A stretch of DNA of 64,000 nucleotides from AP-15 sp963788085 (GCA_963788085.1 CAWBFS010000046.1:1-64000), one strand, 5' to 3'. Counted from the stretch's first letter, positions 1 through 9,922 are shown. Notes: a model not told the origin generated them from the letters alone. Program-made: numbers and translations.

Positions 1-2056
1 AACCTCGGGCGGACCCAAGGGTTCGGCATCCACCGGTACGATGCCTTTGCCGAGCTTGCCGGTCGATTCGGCGAGAAGCTGTTCGAGCCAGGCGCCAAAA
101 TCGGAGATCCCTCGGGAGGCGATGATCGTCACCTTGTCACGTCCGCGACGCTGTGCGGTCCCGAGGATCGCGCCCAGAATCACCCCCGGGTTCTCGACGG
201 GTGGCGCGCTCGCCGCGCAGGACCGCACCATCTCGGCGGTGTTTTCGAGGAACGTACGCGGGTCGATGCCGATCGCCGCGGCCGGCGCCATGCCGAAATC
301 CGACAATACCGAATAGCGGCCGCCGATGCTCGGCAATCCGTGGAACACGCAGCGGAACCCCTCATTGCGTGCTGCCTTTTCGAGCGACGAACCCGGATCG
401 GTAACGGCGACGAAGCGCTTCGGCGCTTCCGCCGCGCCGATGGTCTGCTTGGCCCGCTCGTAAAAGTATTGCTTGAAGATGTTGGGTTCGAGGGTGCTGC
501 CGGATTTGCTCGACACCAGGAACAACGTCCGTCCGATATCGATGCGTGATTCGAAATGCCGGATCTGCGCCGGGTCGGTCGAGTCGAGCACATGCAGCTT
601 CGGGTAGCCGGGCTTGGAGCCGAAAGTCTCGGCAAATACCTCAGGACCCAGGCTCGAGCCGCCCATACCGAGCAACAGCACATCGTGGAACCCGGAGCGC
701 TTCACGTCCTCGGCGAAGTCCTGAAGGTGCGCGATCCCCTTCAGCTGCTTGTCTACGATATCCAACCAACCGAGCCAGTTGGCCTCGTCCGCCTCGGTCC
801 ACAGCGAGGCGTCGGCGGACCACAGCCGCCTGACCTTGCCCTGCTTGCGCCAGTCCTCGAGCGCCGCCTGGACGTCCTTCTGCAACTCGTCCGGCAGCTT
901 GTAAGCTCATCGAATTGAGCTTGGGCCCGAGCACGGTGCGGCGCTTTTTCTGCACCGCGGCGTAGAGCTGGTCGGCAGCGTCTGCGAACAGCCGCACGCC
1001 GTCTTCGACGAGCTTCGAGGTCACTGCATCGATCGAGATCCCCGCTTTGGGGAGCGCATCCATCACCGCCTGTGCGCTATCGACATCCTCTTCGAGACTG
1101 GGGCGCGGACGACCATGGTCGCGGTAGGCATCCATGGTCGCCGGCGGCATCGTATTGACGGTGTCGGGCCCGATCAGCTCGTCGACATAGAGAACATCGC
1201 TGTAGGCCTTGTTCTTCGTTCCGGTGCTCGCCCACAGCAGGCGCTGGGTCTGGGCGCCTTGCTGCGCCAACCGCTGCCAGCGCTCGTCCGAATATATTTT
1301 TCCATACAGCTGATAAGCGAGCTTGGCGTTGGCGATCGCAACTTTGCCCTTGAGCTTTTGCAGCTCTGCCTTGGCGGCGGGATCGGCGGTTGCAGCGATT
1401 TTCTTGTCGAGCTCGTCATCGACCAGAGTATCGATGCGGCTGACGAAAAAGCTCGCGACGCTGGACACCTTGTGCGGGTCGCCGCCCTTTTTGGCGAAAG
1501 CTTCGAGCCCGGAAATGTAGGCCTCGGCAACCTCGGCATAGACCTGCTGCGAAAACAGCAATGTCACATTGACGTTGATCCCTTCGCTGATCAGCGTGCG
1601 GATCGCCGGCAAGCCCGGCTTGGTGCCCGGCACCTTGACCATCAGGTTGCGGCGGTTGACCTCGTGCCACAGCCGTCGCGCTTCCTCGATCGTCTCATGG
1701 GTGTTCATCGCCAGATAGGGCGAGACTTCGAGGCTGATGAAGCCGTCGCGCCGCTGCGTCTGCTCGTAGACGCTGTTCAAGGTATCGGCGCCCTCCTGGA
1801 TGTCACGAACCGCGAGATCCTCGAACAATGCGCCGGGATCGAGGTCGCCCGAGGCTTCCGCCTCGGCGATCAGCGCGTCGTAATCATCGCCGTGACCGAT
1901 CGCCTTCTCGAAAATCGACGGGTTGGAGGTGACGCCGCGCAGGCCGTCCTCGGCGATCAGTTTCGCCAGCCCGCCGCTCTTCAGCAGGTCGCGGCTGACA
2001 AAGTCGAGCCACACCGATTGGCCAAATTCGTTCAACGTTCTCAGCGGATTGGGCAT
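1..2056 (-). CDS. bifunctional transaldolase / glucose-6-phosphate isomerase (partial, one frameshift)
   Basis: The N-terminal ~370 residues are a transaldolase (early motif GVTSNPSIFEKA, Schiff-base lysine in LMVKVPGT). They run directly into a glucose-6-phosphate isomerase domain (GMGGSSLGPEVFAE sugar-phosphate loop, VSSKSGSTLEPN). The fused protein moves three-carbon units in the pentose phosphate pathway and interconverts glucose-6-P and fructose-6-P. Known fusions of this type are about 950 residues; about 685 are in the window and the rest lies beyond base 1. The start is the ATG at 2054-2056, preceded by AGGAG. The frame breaks at 903-904: removing one A from the run restores SYKLPDELQK and an open frame to the edge, so an indel error is likely. 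It lies 4 bases downstream of transketolase, indicating one operon. Confidence 0.9.
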
Positions 2057-2060
2057 CACA

Positions 2061-4126
2061 CTACTCCTTGCGCGCCAGCTGCTGCTTGGCAGCCGCATAA
2101 AGATTGTCGCCGGTAAACCCGAATTTGGCCAACAGCTCCTTCAGGGGCGCCGACGCACCAAAGGTTTTCATGCCGAGGATCGTGCCGCGCAATCCGGTGT
2201 ACCGCTCCCAGCCGAGGGTCGAGGCCTGCTCGACCGCGACCCGCCGCGTGACGTCGGGCGGCAATACCGCCGCGCGATAGTCTTCCGGCTGATGCTCGAA
2301 CAGCTCCCACGACGGCATGCTGACCACCCGCGCGGCGATCCCTTCGGAGATCAGTTTCTCATAGACCTCGACGCAGAGTCCCACCTCGCTTCCGGTGGCC
2401 ATCAGGATCACGTCCGGTTTGCCGTTACCCGCATCCGCCAAGACATAGGCGCCGCGTCTGACGCCGCTCGCCGCGCGCGTAGCGGGTGCGGTCGAAGGTC
2501 GGCAGGTTCTGCCGGCTCAGGATCAGGCAGGCCGGCTCGTGTTTGAGGCTCAGCGCGACGCGCCAAGCCTCCGCCACTTCGTTGGCGTCCGCCGGGCGCA
2601 AGACGATCAGCCCGGGAATGCTGCGCAAGCGCCGCCAGCTGCTCGACCGGCTGATGCGTCGGCCCATCTTCGCCCACTCCGATCGAATCATGCGTAAAGA
2701 CGTAAACGACAGGGAGTTCCATGATAGCGCCGAGCCGGATCGGCGGCTTCATGTAATCGGAGAAGATCAGGAAACCCGAGCCGTACGGGCGCAATTTCGA
2801 CAGCGATAGGCCGTTACAGATCGATCCCATGGCATGCTCGCGGATGCCGAAATGAAAATTGCGGGCGCCGTGGTCGTCGCGCTCGAAATCGCCGGCGCCC
2901 TCGAAAGTCAGCCGGGTCTTCGTCGAGGGGGCGAGATCGGCGGCGCCGCCGAGCAGCCACGGCAAGCGCGGGGCGATTGCGTTCAGCACGTGGGCCGACG
3001 AGTCGCGGCTGGCGATACCCTTCGGGTCCGCCGGAAACGACGGAATGTCCCTGTCCCACCCTTCGGGTAGGTCGCGCCGTTGCATCCGCTCGCATTGATC
3101 GGCGAGTTCCGGATAGGCGCTGCGGTAGCGTTCGAACAGCGCCAGCCACTCCGCCCGCAGCTTCTTCCCGCGGGCACCGAAGTTTTCTGCGAAATGCTCG
3201 TACACGCCTTCGGGCACGAGAAATTGCGCATCCTCGGGCCAGCCGTAATTGCGCTTGGCCAGCTTGACCTCGGCCTCGCCCAAGGGCTCGCCATGCGCGC
3301 CGGAGGTGTCCTGCTTGTGCGGCGCGCCGTAGCCGATATGGCTTTCGACGATGATCAGGCTCGGCCGGTCGTCGATCCGCTTGGCGACGGTGATCGCGTC
3401 GGCGACCCGCTCGCGGTTGTTGGCGTCGCTGACCCGCTGCACATGCCAGCCATAGGCGAGAAACCGGCCGGCGACATCCTCGCTGAAGGCGAGAGCGGTG
3501 TTGCCTTCGATCGTGATGTGGTTGCTGTCGTAGATCCAGCAGAGGTTGCCGAGCCCCAAATGGCCGGCGAGCGACGCCGCCTCGCTGCCGACTCCTTCCA
3601 TCATGCAGCCATCGCCGCACAGCGCGAAGACATCGTAGTCGAACAGCGTGAAATCCGGGCGGTTGAAGTGACGGGCCAGCCAGTCGGCCGCTATCGCCAT
3701 GCCGACGCTGGTCGCAATCCCCTGCCCCAGCGGGCCGGTCGTCGTCTCGACACCGGAGGTCAGATGATATTCCGGATGACCCGGACACTTGCTGCCGAGC
3801 TGCCGGAACCGCTTCAGATCGTCGAGCGCGACGGCCCGCGTGCCGAGCCGCTCGTAGTTTTCGTTGACCGATTTGACCCCGGTCAGGTGCAGCATCGAAT
3901 AGAGCAACGTCGAGGCATGCCCGGCGGACAGCACGAACCGGTCGCGGTTCGGCCAGATCGGATCCTCGGGATCGAAGCGCAGGAACTCCTGCCACAGCGT
4001 GTAAACCACCGGCGCCATCCCCATCGGCGTCCCGGGATGGCCGGATTTGGCCTTCTGAACTGCATCGATGCACAGGGTGCGGATCGTATTGACGCAGATT
4101 TCGTCGATCGAGCCGGTAGGCGCCAT
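2061..4126 (-). CDS. tkt: transketolase (two frameshifts)
   Basis: Thiamine-diphosphate enzyme transferring two-carbon ketol units in the pentose phosphate pathway. The N-terminal part shows KSGHPGTPMGMAP and the ThDP-binding GDG motif followed by EGVGSEAASLAGH. The central pyrimidine domain has GIREHAMGSICNG and HDSIGVGEDGPTHQPVEQL, and the C-terminal domain has MATGSEVGLCVEVYEKL. Total about 688 residues, normal for the family. The frame changes near 2627 (one extra base after the EQLAAL segment) and near 2478 (before AYVLADAGNGKPDV); each is repaired by removing one base, so I treat the gene as intact. The ATG at 4124-4126 has AGAAGGGA upstream. It is first in an operon with the transaldolase/isomerase fusion. 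Confidence 0.93.
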
Positions 4127-4348
4127 CAAATCGTCCCTTCTCAGATTTGACCGAAGTCACCACGGCTTTGTGCCGCCAATAGAGAACGCCGAAGATGCCC
4201 TCCACGATCTCACCCAACCGCCGATCGATATCGACCGTTTATGCGGCTTCACCATGCCGCCCGTGTCGCACACCTTTAACCGTGGCGCAACACGCCGCGG
4301 GCAGGAATTGGAAACATTCTTTGAAAATTCATGTCGGAGAGACCGCAT

Positions 4349-4861
4349 TCAGCCCGCTCTCTGGAGGGCGCCTCGGAAAATCGGCGGGCCGCTCGGCTCG
4401 CGATTTGGAGAGCCGCCGGCTGGTTCGAGCGTGACCACGAGTTCGCCGGTGCCGGCCAGCAGGCGCGCATTCTGCGGCGAGACGGCTATGCGCTTGCGCC
4501 CGGATGTCGGCAAAAGGCCGAGCTGATGCGGGCCGGTCCGGTCCGCGACCAAGAGCCACAGCTGGTAGACGCGTCCCGGCGGAGCGGGCTCGTCCCGCAG
4601 AGTGTCGGCGGCAATCTGATGAGCGGCGCGGGCGAGCCGTACCGCCCAGACCGGATGCCGTTCGCCGTCGCGCACGACCGCGACAATCGAGATGTCGGAA
4701 AAATCGGGCGGGTCACGGGCGATGCTCGCGGCGACGAGCAACGCGAGGCAGAGGGTCGCCAAGACCCCGGCCGCCCACCTCCACACGCGGATATCGGCCC
4801 ACAGTTTGGCGAGCCGGGCGATTTCGCGCGGCGCTCCCGCGGCGGGGCTGCCCATCGTCAT
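4349..4861 (-). pseudogene. anti-sigma-K factor (RskA-like) lacking its sigma-binding domain
   Basis: The protein has a single membrane segment (about residues 27-50 of the long frame) and then a periplasmic RskA C-terminal domain, recognisable from the GRVYQLWLLV segment, the LGLLPTSGRKRIAVSP stretch and the closing LEPAGGSPNREPSGPPIFRG. Family members carry roughly 90 residues of zinc-binding anti-sigma domain before the membrane segment. Here only ~20 residues precede it, and the VapC gene ends 55 bases upstream, leaving no room for the missing domain. No ECF sigma gene is adjacent. It is probably a truncated remnant, or a membrane protein with another role. The start is uncertain: ATG codons at 4861 and 4855 both sit near a GAAGGG. 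Confidence 0.7.
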
Positions 4862-4916
4862 CCCTTCAGGCTGCGAATGTATCAAAGTATAGGAGCGACC
4901 ACCCTATAGGTCGGTT

Positions 4917-5351
4917 TCAAGCATCTTCTGTCGGCGTTCCGAGCGCGCGGGCGCTGGCCGCCATTTTCTCGTCGAAGCTGAAAAGAACTGCCCCTATTCT
5001 TTGTGCGATCGCAATATTGAGCGCATCTGGCGTTCGAAGATTGAGGTCGAGCCGCCGCAGAAATGCCTCTGCTGCAGATACGTCCGCCGCTTTGGTCTGT
5101 TCCCGCCGTGTGGCCCGTGCCGCCCACGCGTCAAAGGTCGAGAACGCGAGGCGCGCCTCGTCGAGCGTGATCCCTCCACTGCGTACCCGGCGCGCCATTG
5201 CGGAGGCGAATTCGGCTGCGGCGAAATCGCTGACGATCAGCGTCGGTGCATTTGCTCGCATGAAAGCATCCGCGCGAGGCGTCAGCGGATCGTTGGTCAG
5301 CAGCGCGACGAGTACGCTCGCGTCAAGATAGACGTCACCGTTCCTGCTCAT
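4917..5351 (-). CDS. vapC: VapC-family PIN-domain toxin
   Basis: A 144-residue PIN-domain protein, predicted Mg-dependent RNase of a type II toxin-antitoxin pair. The acidic residues expected of the family are visible: D10 in YLDASVLV, E47 in AAAEFASAM, D109 in RTPDALNIAIAQRIGA and D127 in FSFDEKM. Its start overlaps the antitoxin gene by 17 bases, the usual coupling in vapBC operons. Target RNA cannot be told from the sequence. The gene looks complete and undamaged. Confidence 0.92.
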   Translation of the reverse strand: MSRNGDVYLDASVLVALLTNDPLTPRADAFMRANAPTLIVSDFAAAEFASAMARRVRSGGITLDEARLAFSTFDAWAARATRREQTKAADVSAAEAFLRRLDLNLRTPDALNIAIAQRIGAVLFSFDEKMAASARALGTPTEDA

Positions 5352-5586
5352 CGCGCAGCCTGGTCAGCAGATCACCGGCATTCTCCGCTACTGACGCGCG
5401 GCCGACACGACGTTCCGCCAGCCAGTCCAAATCGGCCGGAGACACGGGATGCACTGGTTCTGCGACCGCCTTGAGTTCGACCACGGCGCGGCCGTGTCGG
5501 GTGATCACCACGTGCTCACCCTTGAGGGCCCGATCGATCAGCTCCGATAGCTGGTTTTTTGCTTCGACGATGCTGTGAGTGCTCAT
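5335..5586 (-). CDS. vapB: Phd/YefM-type antitoxin (VapB)
   Basis: An 83-residue antitoxin with the Phd/YefM N-terminal DNA-binding fold: HSIVEAKNQLSELIDRALKGE followed by VVITRHGRAVVEL. The acidic/arginine C-terminal tail is the part expected to bind the PIN toxin. The start chosen is the ATG at 5584-5586 (MSTHSIV), since the longer frame adds 15 residues that would run through the operator-like palindrome just upstream. It is expected to neutralise the VapC encoded downstream and to repress its own promoter. Confidence 0.9.
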   Translation of the reverse strand: MSTHSIVEAKNQLSELIDRALKGEHVVITRHGRAVVELKAVAEPVHPVSPADLDWLAERRVGRASVAENAGDLLTRLRDEQER

Positions 5587-5593
5587 AGGCGAT

Positions 5594-5618
5594 AATATGG
5601 CCAGTATATGGCCATATT
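5594..5618. promoter_or_regulatory. probable vapBC operator (inverted and direct repeat)
   Basis: Just upstream of the antitoxin start lies AATATGGCC (5594-5602) and its inverse GGCCATATT (5610-5618). Within this, ATATGGCCA occurs twice in direct orientation, 11 bases apart (5595 and 5606), and 5606-5617 is a perfect 12-base palindrome. One helical turn between two sites fits cooperative binding by a Phd-type antitoxin. Function is inferred from position and symmetry. Confidence 0.6.
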
Positions 5619-5646
5619 GTCTACCCCACAATCCGGGGACCGCTGA

Positions 5647-6951
5647 TCATCGCCGGCTTCTACCTTTGACCGGCGTCACCAGTACCCGGTCGACCCGGCG
5701 CCCGTCCATTTTGACGACCTCGAAGCGCCAGTCGCCGGCGGAGATGCGGTCGGCTTCCATCGGGACCCGATTGAGGCGGGCCATCAAATAGCCGCCTAGG
5801 GTGTGAAAGTCCGGATCCTCGCCGGGCAAGCGGGAAATCCGCAACACCTGCTTCAATTCGTCGAGGCCCACCATGCCGTCGATCAGCCAGGTGTCGTCGT
5901 CGCGCCGCACAATGCGCTGATCGGCCTCGGGCGAGCCCGGAATATCGCCGACCAAAGTCTCCAGGATGTCGCTCGGCGTGACCAGTCCTTCGAGATCGCC
6001 GTACTCGTCCACGACCAGCGCCATCGGCTCGCCGGAGGTCTTGAACACTTCGAGAACCCGTAGCACCGTGACCGTGTTGGGCAGATAGAGGGGCGGCCGG
6101 GTAGCGGCTCGCAAATCGAGAGACTGCCCGGCGAGGCACGCGGCGAGCAAGTCCTTGGCCTGCACAATCCCGATCACCTGCTGCGAGCCGCCCTGCACGA
6201 CCGGAAACCGGGAGTAGTTGCTCTCACGGATCTTGCGCCGGTTCTCCTCCTCGGAATCGTCGAGGTCGAGCCATTCGATCCGCGTCCGCGGCGTCATGAC
6301 GGCGCTCGCCCGCCGGTCGCCGAGGCGCAACGCCATCTCGACGATCGCCGTCTCGGCGTGCGGGATGTGTCCGGTCGCAACCCCCTCGCGCAGCATGAAG
6401 GTGATCTCCTCGTCGGTGACGGGGGCGGCTCCCTGGCTGCGGACCGGCAGCAGGCGAAGCACCAAATCAGTCGACGCGCTCAAGAACCATTCTACGGGTG
6501 CTCCCGCTCGGGCGACCGCTCGCATGAAGCGGCCGAGCGCAGCGGCGATCCGCTCGGGGTGGAGCAGTGCGATGCGCTTCGGCACGAGCTCGCCGAGGAT
6601 CAGCGAGAAATACGAGATCCCGATCACGACAACCGCCATGCTGATCACATGGGCGTATCGCGCGGCGAACCCGGAATAGGTCCCGAGCTGCCGCTCGAGC
6701 TGGTCGCCCAAGGTGGCTTCCCCAAAAGTACCGGAGAGGACGGCGATCAACGTGACGCCGATCTGGACGGTCGAGAGCAGGCGCGAGGGGTCCGCCTTCA
6801 GTTCGAGCGCCGCCTGGGCGCCGCGATTACCCGCCTCGGCGACCGGCACCAGGCGCGCCTTTCGTGCCGAGACGAGCGCGATTTCGGCCATCGCAAAGAC
6901 GCTGTTCACGATGATCAGCAGGAGGACGATCGAGAGGTGCAGGATGAGCAT
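5647..6951 (-). CDS. CorC/HlyC (CNNM-type) membrane transporter with CBS pair
   Basis: A 434-residue protein with the canonical three-part layout. Residues 1-190 are a CNNM/DUF21 membrane domain (AEIALVSARKARL, TVQIGVTLIAVLSGTFGEATL). Residues ~210-330 are a CBS-domain pair (MTPRTRIEWLDL, FKTSGEPMALVVDEYGDLEGLVT). The C-terminal ~80 residues are a CorC/HlyC transporter-associated domain (GMVGLDELKQVL, GGYLMARLNRVP). Such proteins are linked to Mg or Co efflux and are often mislabelled hemolysins. It is intact, sits alone between vapBC and rpsD, and its substrate is not determined here. Confidence 0.93.
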   Translation of the reverse strand: MLILHLSIVLLLIIVNSVFAMAEIALVSARKARLVPVAEAGNRGAQAALELKADPSRLLSTVQIGVTLIAVLSGTFGEATLGDQLERQLGTYSGFAARYAHVISMAVVVIGISYFSLILGELVPKRIALLHPERIAAALGRFMRAVARAGAPVEWFLSASTDLVLRLLPVRSQGAAPVTDEEITFMLREGVATGHIPHAETAIVEMALRLGDRRASAVMTPRTRIEWLDLDDSEEENRRKIRESNYSRFPVVQGGSQQVIGIVQAKDLLAACLAGQSLDLRAATRPPLYLPNTVTVLRVLEVFKTSGEPMALVVDEYGDLEGLVTPSDILETLVGDIPGSPEADQRIVRRDDDTWLIDGMVGLDELKQVLRISRLPGEDPDFHTLGGYLMARLNRVPMEADRISAGDWRFEVVKMDGRRVDRVLVTPVKGRSRR

Positions 6952-7084
6952 CGCAATCGCCTGTCGAGATGGCGCCCGCCGGAAGCAGGCGCGCCGCCAT
7001 CAGTGTCGAACAGGAAGGCGATCACGCAATGGAAAAAGCCGCGGCGGCGCGCGGCTGTAGAACTGCAGCAGATGGGCTAAAGAA

Positions 7085-7702
7085 TCAGCGGGAATAGTAC
7101 TCGATAACGAGGTTGGGCTCCATCGACACCGGATACGGCACATCGGTAGGCTTGGGTGCGCGGATAAACCGGCCCCGCATGCGGTCGTGGTCGATTTCGA
7201 GATAATCGGGAACGTCGCGCTCGCCGGACCCGGACGCCTCGAGCACGAGCGCCAGCTGTTTCGCCTTCGCCGTCAGCTCGATCGTGTCGCCGTCGCGCAC
7301 CGTGTAGGATGGAATGTTGATGCGCCGGCCGTTGACCAGCACGTGCCTATGGTTGACCAGCTGACGCGCGGCAAACGGCGTCGGCACGAACTTCATGCGG
7401 TAAACCACCGCATCGAGCCGCCGCTCCAGCAGCTCGATCAAATTGTCGCCGGTGTCGCCGCGCCGCCGTACTGCCTCAGCGTAGAGCCGGCGGAACTGCC
7501 GCTCTCCGATATTGGCGTAATAGCCCTTCAGCTTCTGCTTGGCGGCGAGCTGCGTGCCAAAATCCGAAGGCTTCTTGCGCCGCTGTCCATGCTGCCCCGG
7601 ACCGTATTCGCGCCGGTTGAGCGGGCTTTTCGGCCGTCCCCACAAATTCACCTGGAGACGCCGGTTGATCTTGTATTTCGGTTCCTGACGCTTGCTGCTC
7701 AT
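7085..7702 (-). CDS. rpsD: 30S ribosomal protein S4
   Basis: A 205-residue S4 protein that nucleates assembly of the 16S rRNA 5' domain. The N-terminal basic segment (KINRRLQVNLWGRPKSPLN, YGPGQHGQRRKKPSDFG) and the S4 RNA-binding domain (ERRLDAVVYRMKFVPTPFAARQLVNHRHVLVNG) are clear. It lacks the N-terminal zinc cysteines, as in many alphaproteobacteria. It is encoded alone rather than in the alpha operon, the usual arrangement in this class. Start is the ATG at 7700-7702 (MSSKRQEPKY). Confidence 0.97.
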   Translation of the reverse strand: MSSKRQEPKYKINRRLQVNLWGRPKSPLNRREYGPGQHGQRRKKPSDFGTQLAAKQKLKGYYANIGERQFRRLYAEAVRRRGDTGDNLIELLERRLDAVVYRMKFVPTPFAARQLVNHRHVLVNGRRINIPSYTVRDGDTIELTAKAKQLALVLEASGSGERDVPDYLEIDHDRMRGRFIRAPKPTDVPYPVSMEPNLVIEYYSR

Positions 7703-7767
7703 AAACGCGAAGTCCGATTTCAGTCTGGCCGAACTATAAGGGCCGCTTCGCCAAAGTCAAATCCGCG

Positions 7768-7835
7768 CGGGGCAAACCCTCACCCGCCTCGCTGCGCTCG
7801 GCACCCTCTCCCGCACTGCGGTAAGGGTAACACGC
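7768..7835. repeat. intergenic repeat, CTCACCCGCC...type
   Basis: The space between rpsD and typA holds GC-rich text of the form CTCACCCGCCTCGCTGCGCT followed by CGGCACCCTCTCCCGCA and a GGTAAGGGTAA tail. The opening and closing parts are partly inverse-complementary. It resembles the other palindromic intergenic repeats in the window and is probably one copy of a dispersed family. Confidence 0.4.
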
Positions 7836-7840
7836 ACCTG

Positions 7841-9667
7841 CTACTCCGCCGCGGCGGCGGCGCGGGTGGCGCGCTTGCGGTCGTTCGGGTCGAGCAGCCG
7901 CTTGCGCAGGCGGATCGATTGCGGGGTGACTTCGACGAGTTCGTCATCGGCGAGGTAGGCGATCGCCTGTTCCAGGGTCATGACCTGCGGCGGGGTCAGC
8001 CGCACCGCCTCGTCCTTGGCGGTCGTGCGGATGTTGGTCAGCTGCTTGCCCTTCAGCGGATTGACGTCGAGGTCGTTGCCGCGGCTGTGCGCGCCGATGA
8101 TCATTCCTTGATAGACTTGGGTCCCGGGGTCGACGAACATCGGCCCGCGCTCCTCGAGGTTCCACAGCGCGTACGCGATTGCGGCGCCATTCGCGTTTGA
8201 GACCAGGACCCCGTTGCGGCGCCCCTCGATCGGCCCTTTGAAGGGCGCGTAGCCGTGGAAGAGCCGGCTCATCACGCCGGTGCCGCGGGTATCGGCGAGA
8301 AACTCTCCCTGGTAGCCGATGAGGCCCCGCGTCGGGCCAAAAAAGGTGAGGCGAAGCTTGCCGCCGCCGGAGGGCCGCATCTCCTGCATTTCCGCCTTTC
8401 GGCGGCTCATCTTCTCGACGACGATACCGGCGAATTCCTCGTCGACGTCGATCACCACTTCCTCGATCGGCTCGAGCCGCCGGCCCGTTGCCGGATCGGT
8501 CGTGAACAACACCCGCGGCCGCGAGATCGACAACTCGAAGCCTTCGCGCCGCATCGTCTCGATCAGCACGCCGAGCTGCAACTCGCCGCGGCCGGCGACC
8601 TCGAACGCATCCTTTTGCGTGCTTTCGCTGACCCGTATGGCGACATTGCCCTCGGCTTCGCGGAACAGGCGCTCACCGATCATGCGCGAGGTGACCTTGG
8701 TCCCCTCGCGGCCGGCGAGCGGGCTGTCATTGACCGAGAACGTTATCGCCAATGTCGGCGGGTCGATCGGATCGGCGGCGAGCGGCGTCGTGACCTCGGG
8801 GGCGCAGATCGTGTCCGCGACCGTCGTCTGAGCAAGCCCGGCGACCGCGATGATGTCGCCCGCCCGGGCCTCTTCGATCGGCCGCCGGTCGAGCCCGCGA
8901 TACGCCTGCAACTTGGTCAGCCGCGCCTGCTCGATCACCCGGCCGTCGCGGCCCAAGGATTTGACCGGCATGTTGAGACGCGCCACCCCGGAATGAATGA
9001 GGCCGGTCAGCACCCGGCCGAGATAGGGATCGTAATCGAGCGTCGTCGCCAGCATCGAAAACGGCGCATCGGGATCGGCCTGCGGCGGCGGGACATGCGC
9101 CAGGATCAGCTCGAAAAGCGGCGACAAATCCTTGCGCGGCAGATCGAGAGCGGCGGTAGCCCAGCCTTGTCGGCCGGACGCAAAAACCGTCGGGAAATCG
9201 AGCTGCGCTTCGGTCGCGTCGAGCGCCGCGAACAGATCGAAGATCTCGTTGTGGACCGCCTGAGCGCGGGCGTCGGCCCGATCGACCTTGTTGATGACGA
9301 CGATCGGCCTCAAACCCTGGCTCAACGCCTTGCCGACGACAAACTTGGTCTGCGGCATCGGGCCGTCTGCGGCGTCGACCAACACCAAAACCCCATCGAC
9401 CATGCTGAGGATGCGCTCGACCTCGCCGCCGAAATCGGCGTGGCCGGGCGTGTCGACGATGTTGATCCGGACGTCCCGCCAGACGACCGAGGTGCATTTG
9501 GCGAGGATCGTGATGCCGCGCTCGCGCTCGAGCTCGTTCGAATCGAGGGCGCGTTCGGCAACCTGCTGGTTGGCGCGGAACGCGCCGCTCTGGCGCAGCA
9601 TCGCATCGACCAGGGTGGTCTTGCCATGGTCGACATGGGCGATGATCGCGATGTTGCGAATGTCCAT
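7841..9667 (-). CDS. typA: ribosome-associated GTPase BipA/TypA
   Basis: A 608-residue translational GTPase. The GTP-binding motifs are all present: AHVDHGKTTL (P-loop), ERERGITI (switch I), DTPGHADFGGE (switch II) and NKVD. The EF-G-like domains and the BipA-specific C-terminal region follow (FLADTRGTGVMSRLFHGYAP, HSRGNDLDVNPLKGKQLTN). It helps 50S assembly and stress adaptation in bacteria. Complete and undamaged; the ATG at 9665-9667 begins MDIRNIAIIAHVDHG, the standard N-terminus. Confidence 0.97.
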   Translation of the reverse strand: MDIRNIAIIAHVDHGKTTLVDAMLRQSGAFRANQQVAERALDSNELERERGITILAKCTSVVWRDVRINIVDTPGHADFGGEVERILSMVDGVLVLVDAADGPMPQTKFVVGKALSQGLRPIVVINKVDRADARAQAVHNEIFDLFAALDATEAQLDFPTVFASGRQGWATAALDLPRKDLSPLFELILAHVPPPQADPDAPFSMLATTLDYDPYLGRVLTGLIHSGVARLNMPVKSLGRDGRVIEQARLTKLQAYRGLDRRPIEEARAGDIIAVAGLAQTTVADTICAPEVTTPLAADPIDPPTLAITFSVNDSPLAGREGTKVTSRMIGERLFREAEGNVAIRVSESTQKDAFEVAGRGELQLGVLIETMRREGFELSISRPRVLFTTDPATGRRLEPIEEVVIDVDEEFAGIVVEKMSRRKAEMQEMRPSGGGKLRLTFFGPTRGLIGYQGEFLADTRGTGVMSRLFHGYAPFKGPIEGRRNGVLVSNANGAAIAYALWNLEERGPMFVDPGTQVYQGMIIGAHSRGNDLDVNPLKGKQLTNIRTTAKDEAVRLTPPQVMTLEQAIAYLADDELVEVTPQSIRLRKRLLDPNDRKRATRAAAAAE

Positions 9668-9709
9668 AAATGTAAAACCTCACCCGCACGCAGCGGGGCG
9701 CGGAATTCG

Positions 9710-9922
9710 TCAGGCGCGGCAGGGTTCGGCCGGGAGTTGTGACAGGTCGACCTCGGGGCGCGCACCGAAATGGCTGATGATTTCGGCAGCGCACAAACCG
9801 CCGATCTCGCCGCAAATGGGAAGCTGCACCGCGCGGGTCAAGCCATAGAGGAAGTGAAGATCGCCGCCCAGTGGCGTCGACCGGCCATTGCTCTGAGTTG
9901 ATCCCGTGCCCTGCGGCCCCAC
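9710..9922 (-). pseudogene. C-terminal fragment of a PfkB-family (adenosine-kinase-like) kinase
   Basis: The 351 bases between typA and the tRNA contain a 70-codon frame whose second half reads GDLHFLYGLTRAV, then CGEIGGLCAAEIISHFGARPEVDL. This matches the extreme C-terminus of PfkB/adenosine-kinase-type sugar kinases, where a GA(R/K)PE segment ends the last helix. The nucleotide-binding body of the enzyme is absent, so I read it as a leftover C-terminal scrap. The rest of 9668-10018 shows no other gene. Confidence 0.5.

Noticed and set aside
4157..4348. 63-codon minus frame between tkt and the anti-sigma remnant
   Set aside because: No motif, no convincing ribosome-binding site and a composition unlike the neighbouring genes.
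7187..9742. Long plus-strand frames across rpsD and typA
   Set aside because: Shadows of two well-conserved minus-strand genes, with no recognisable domains or ribosome-binding sites.
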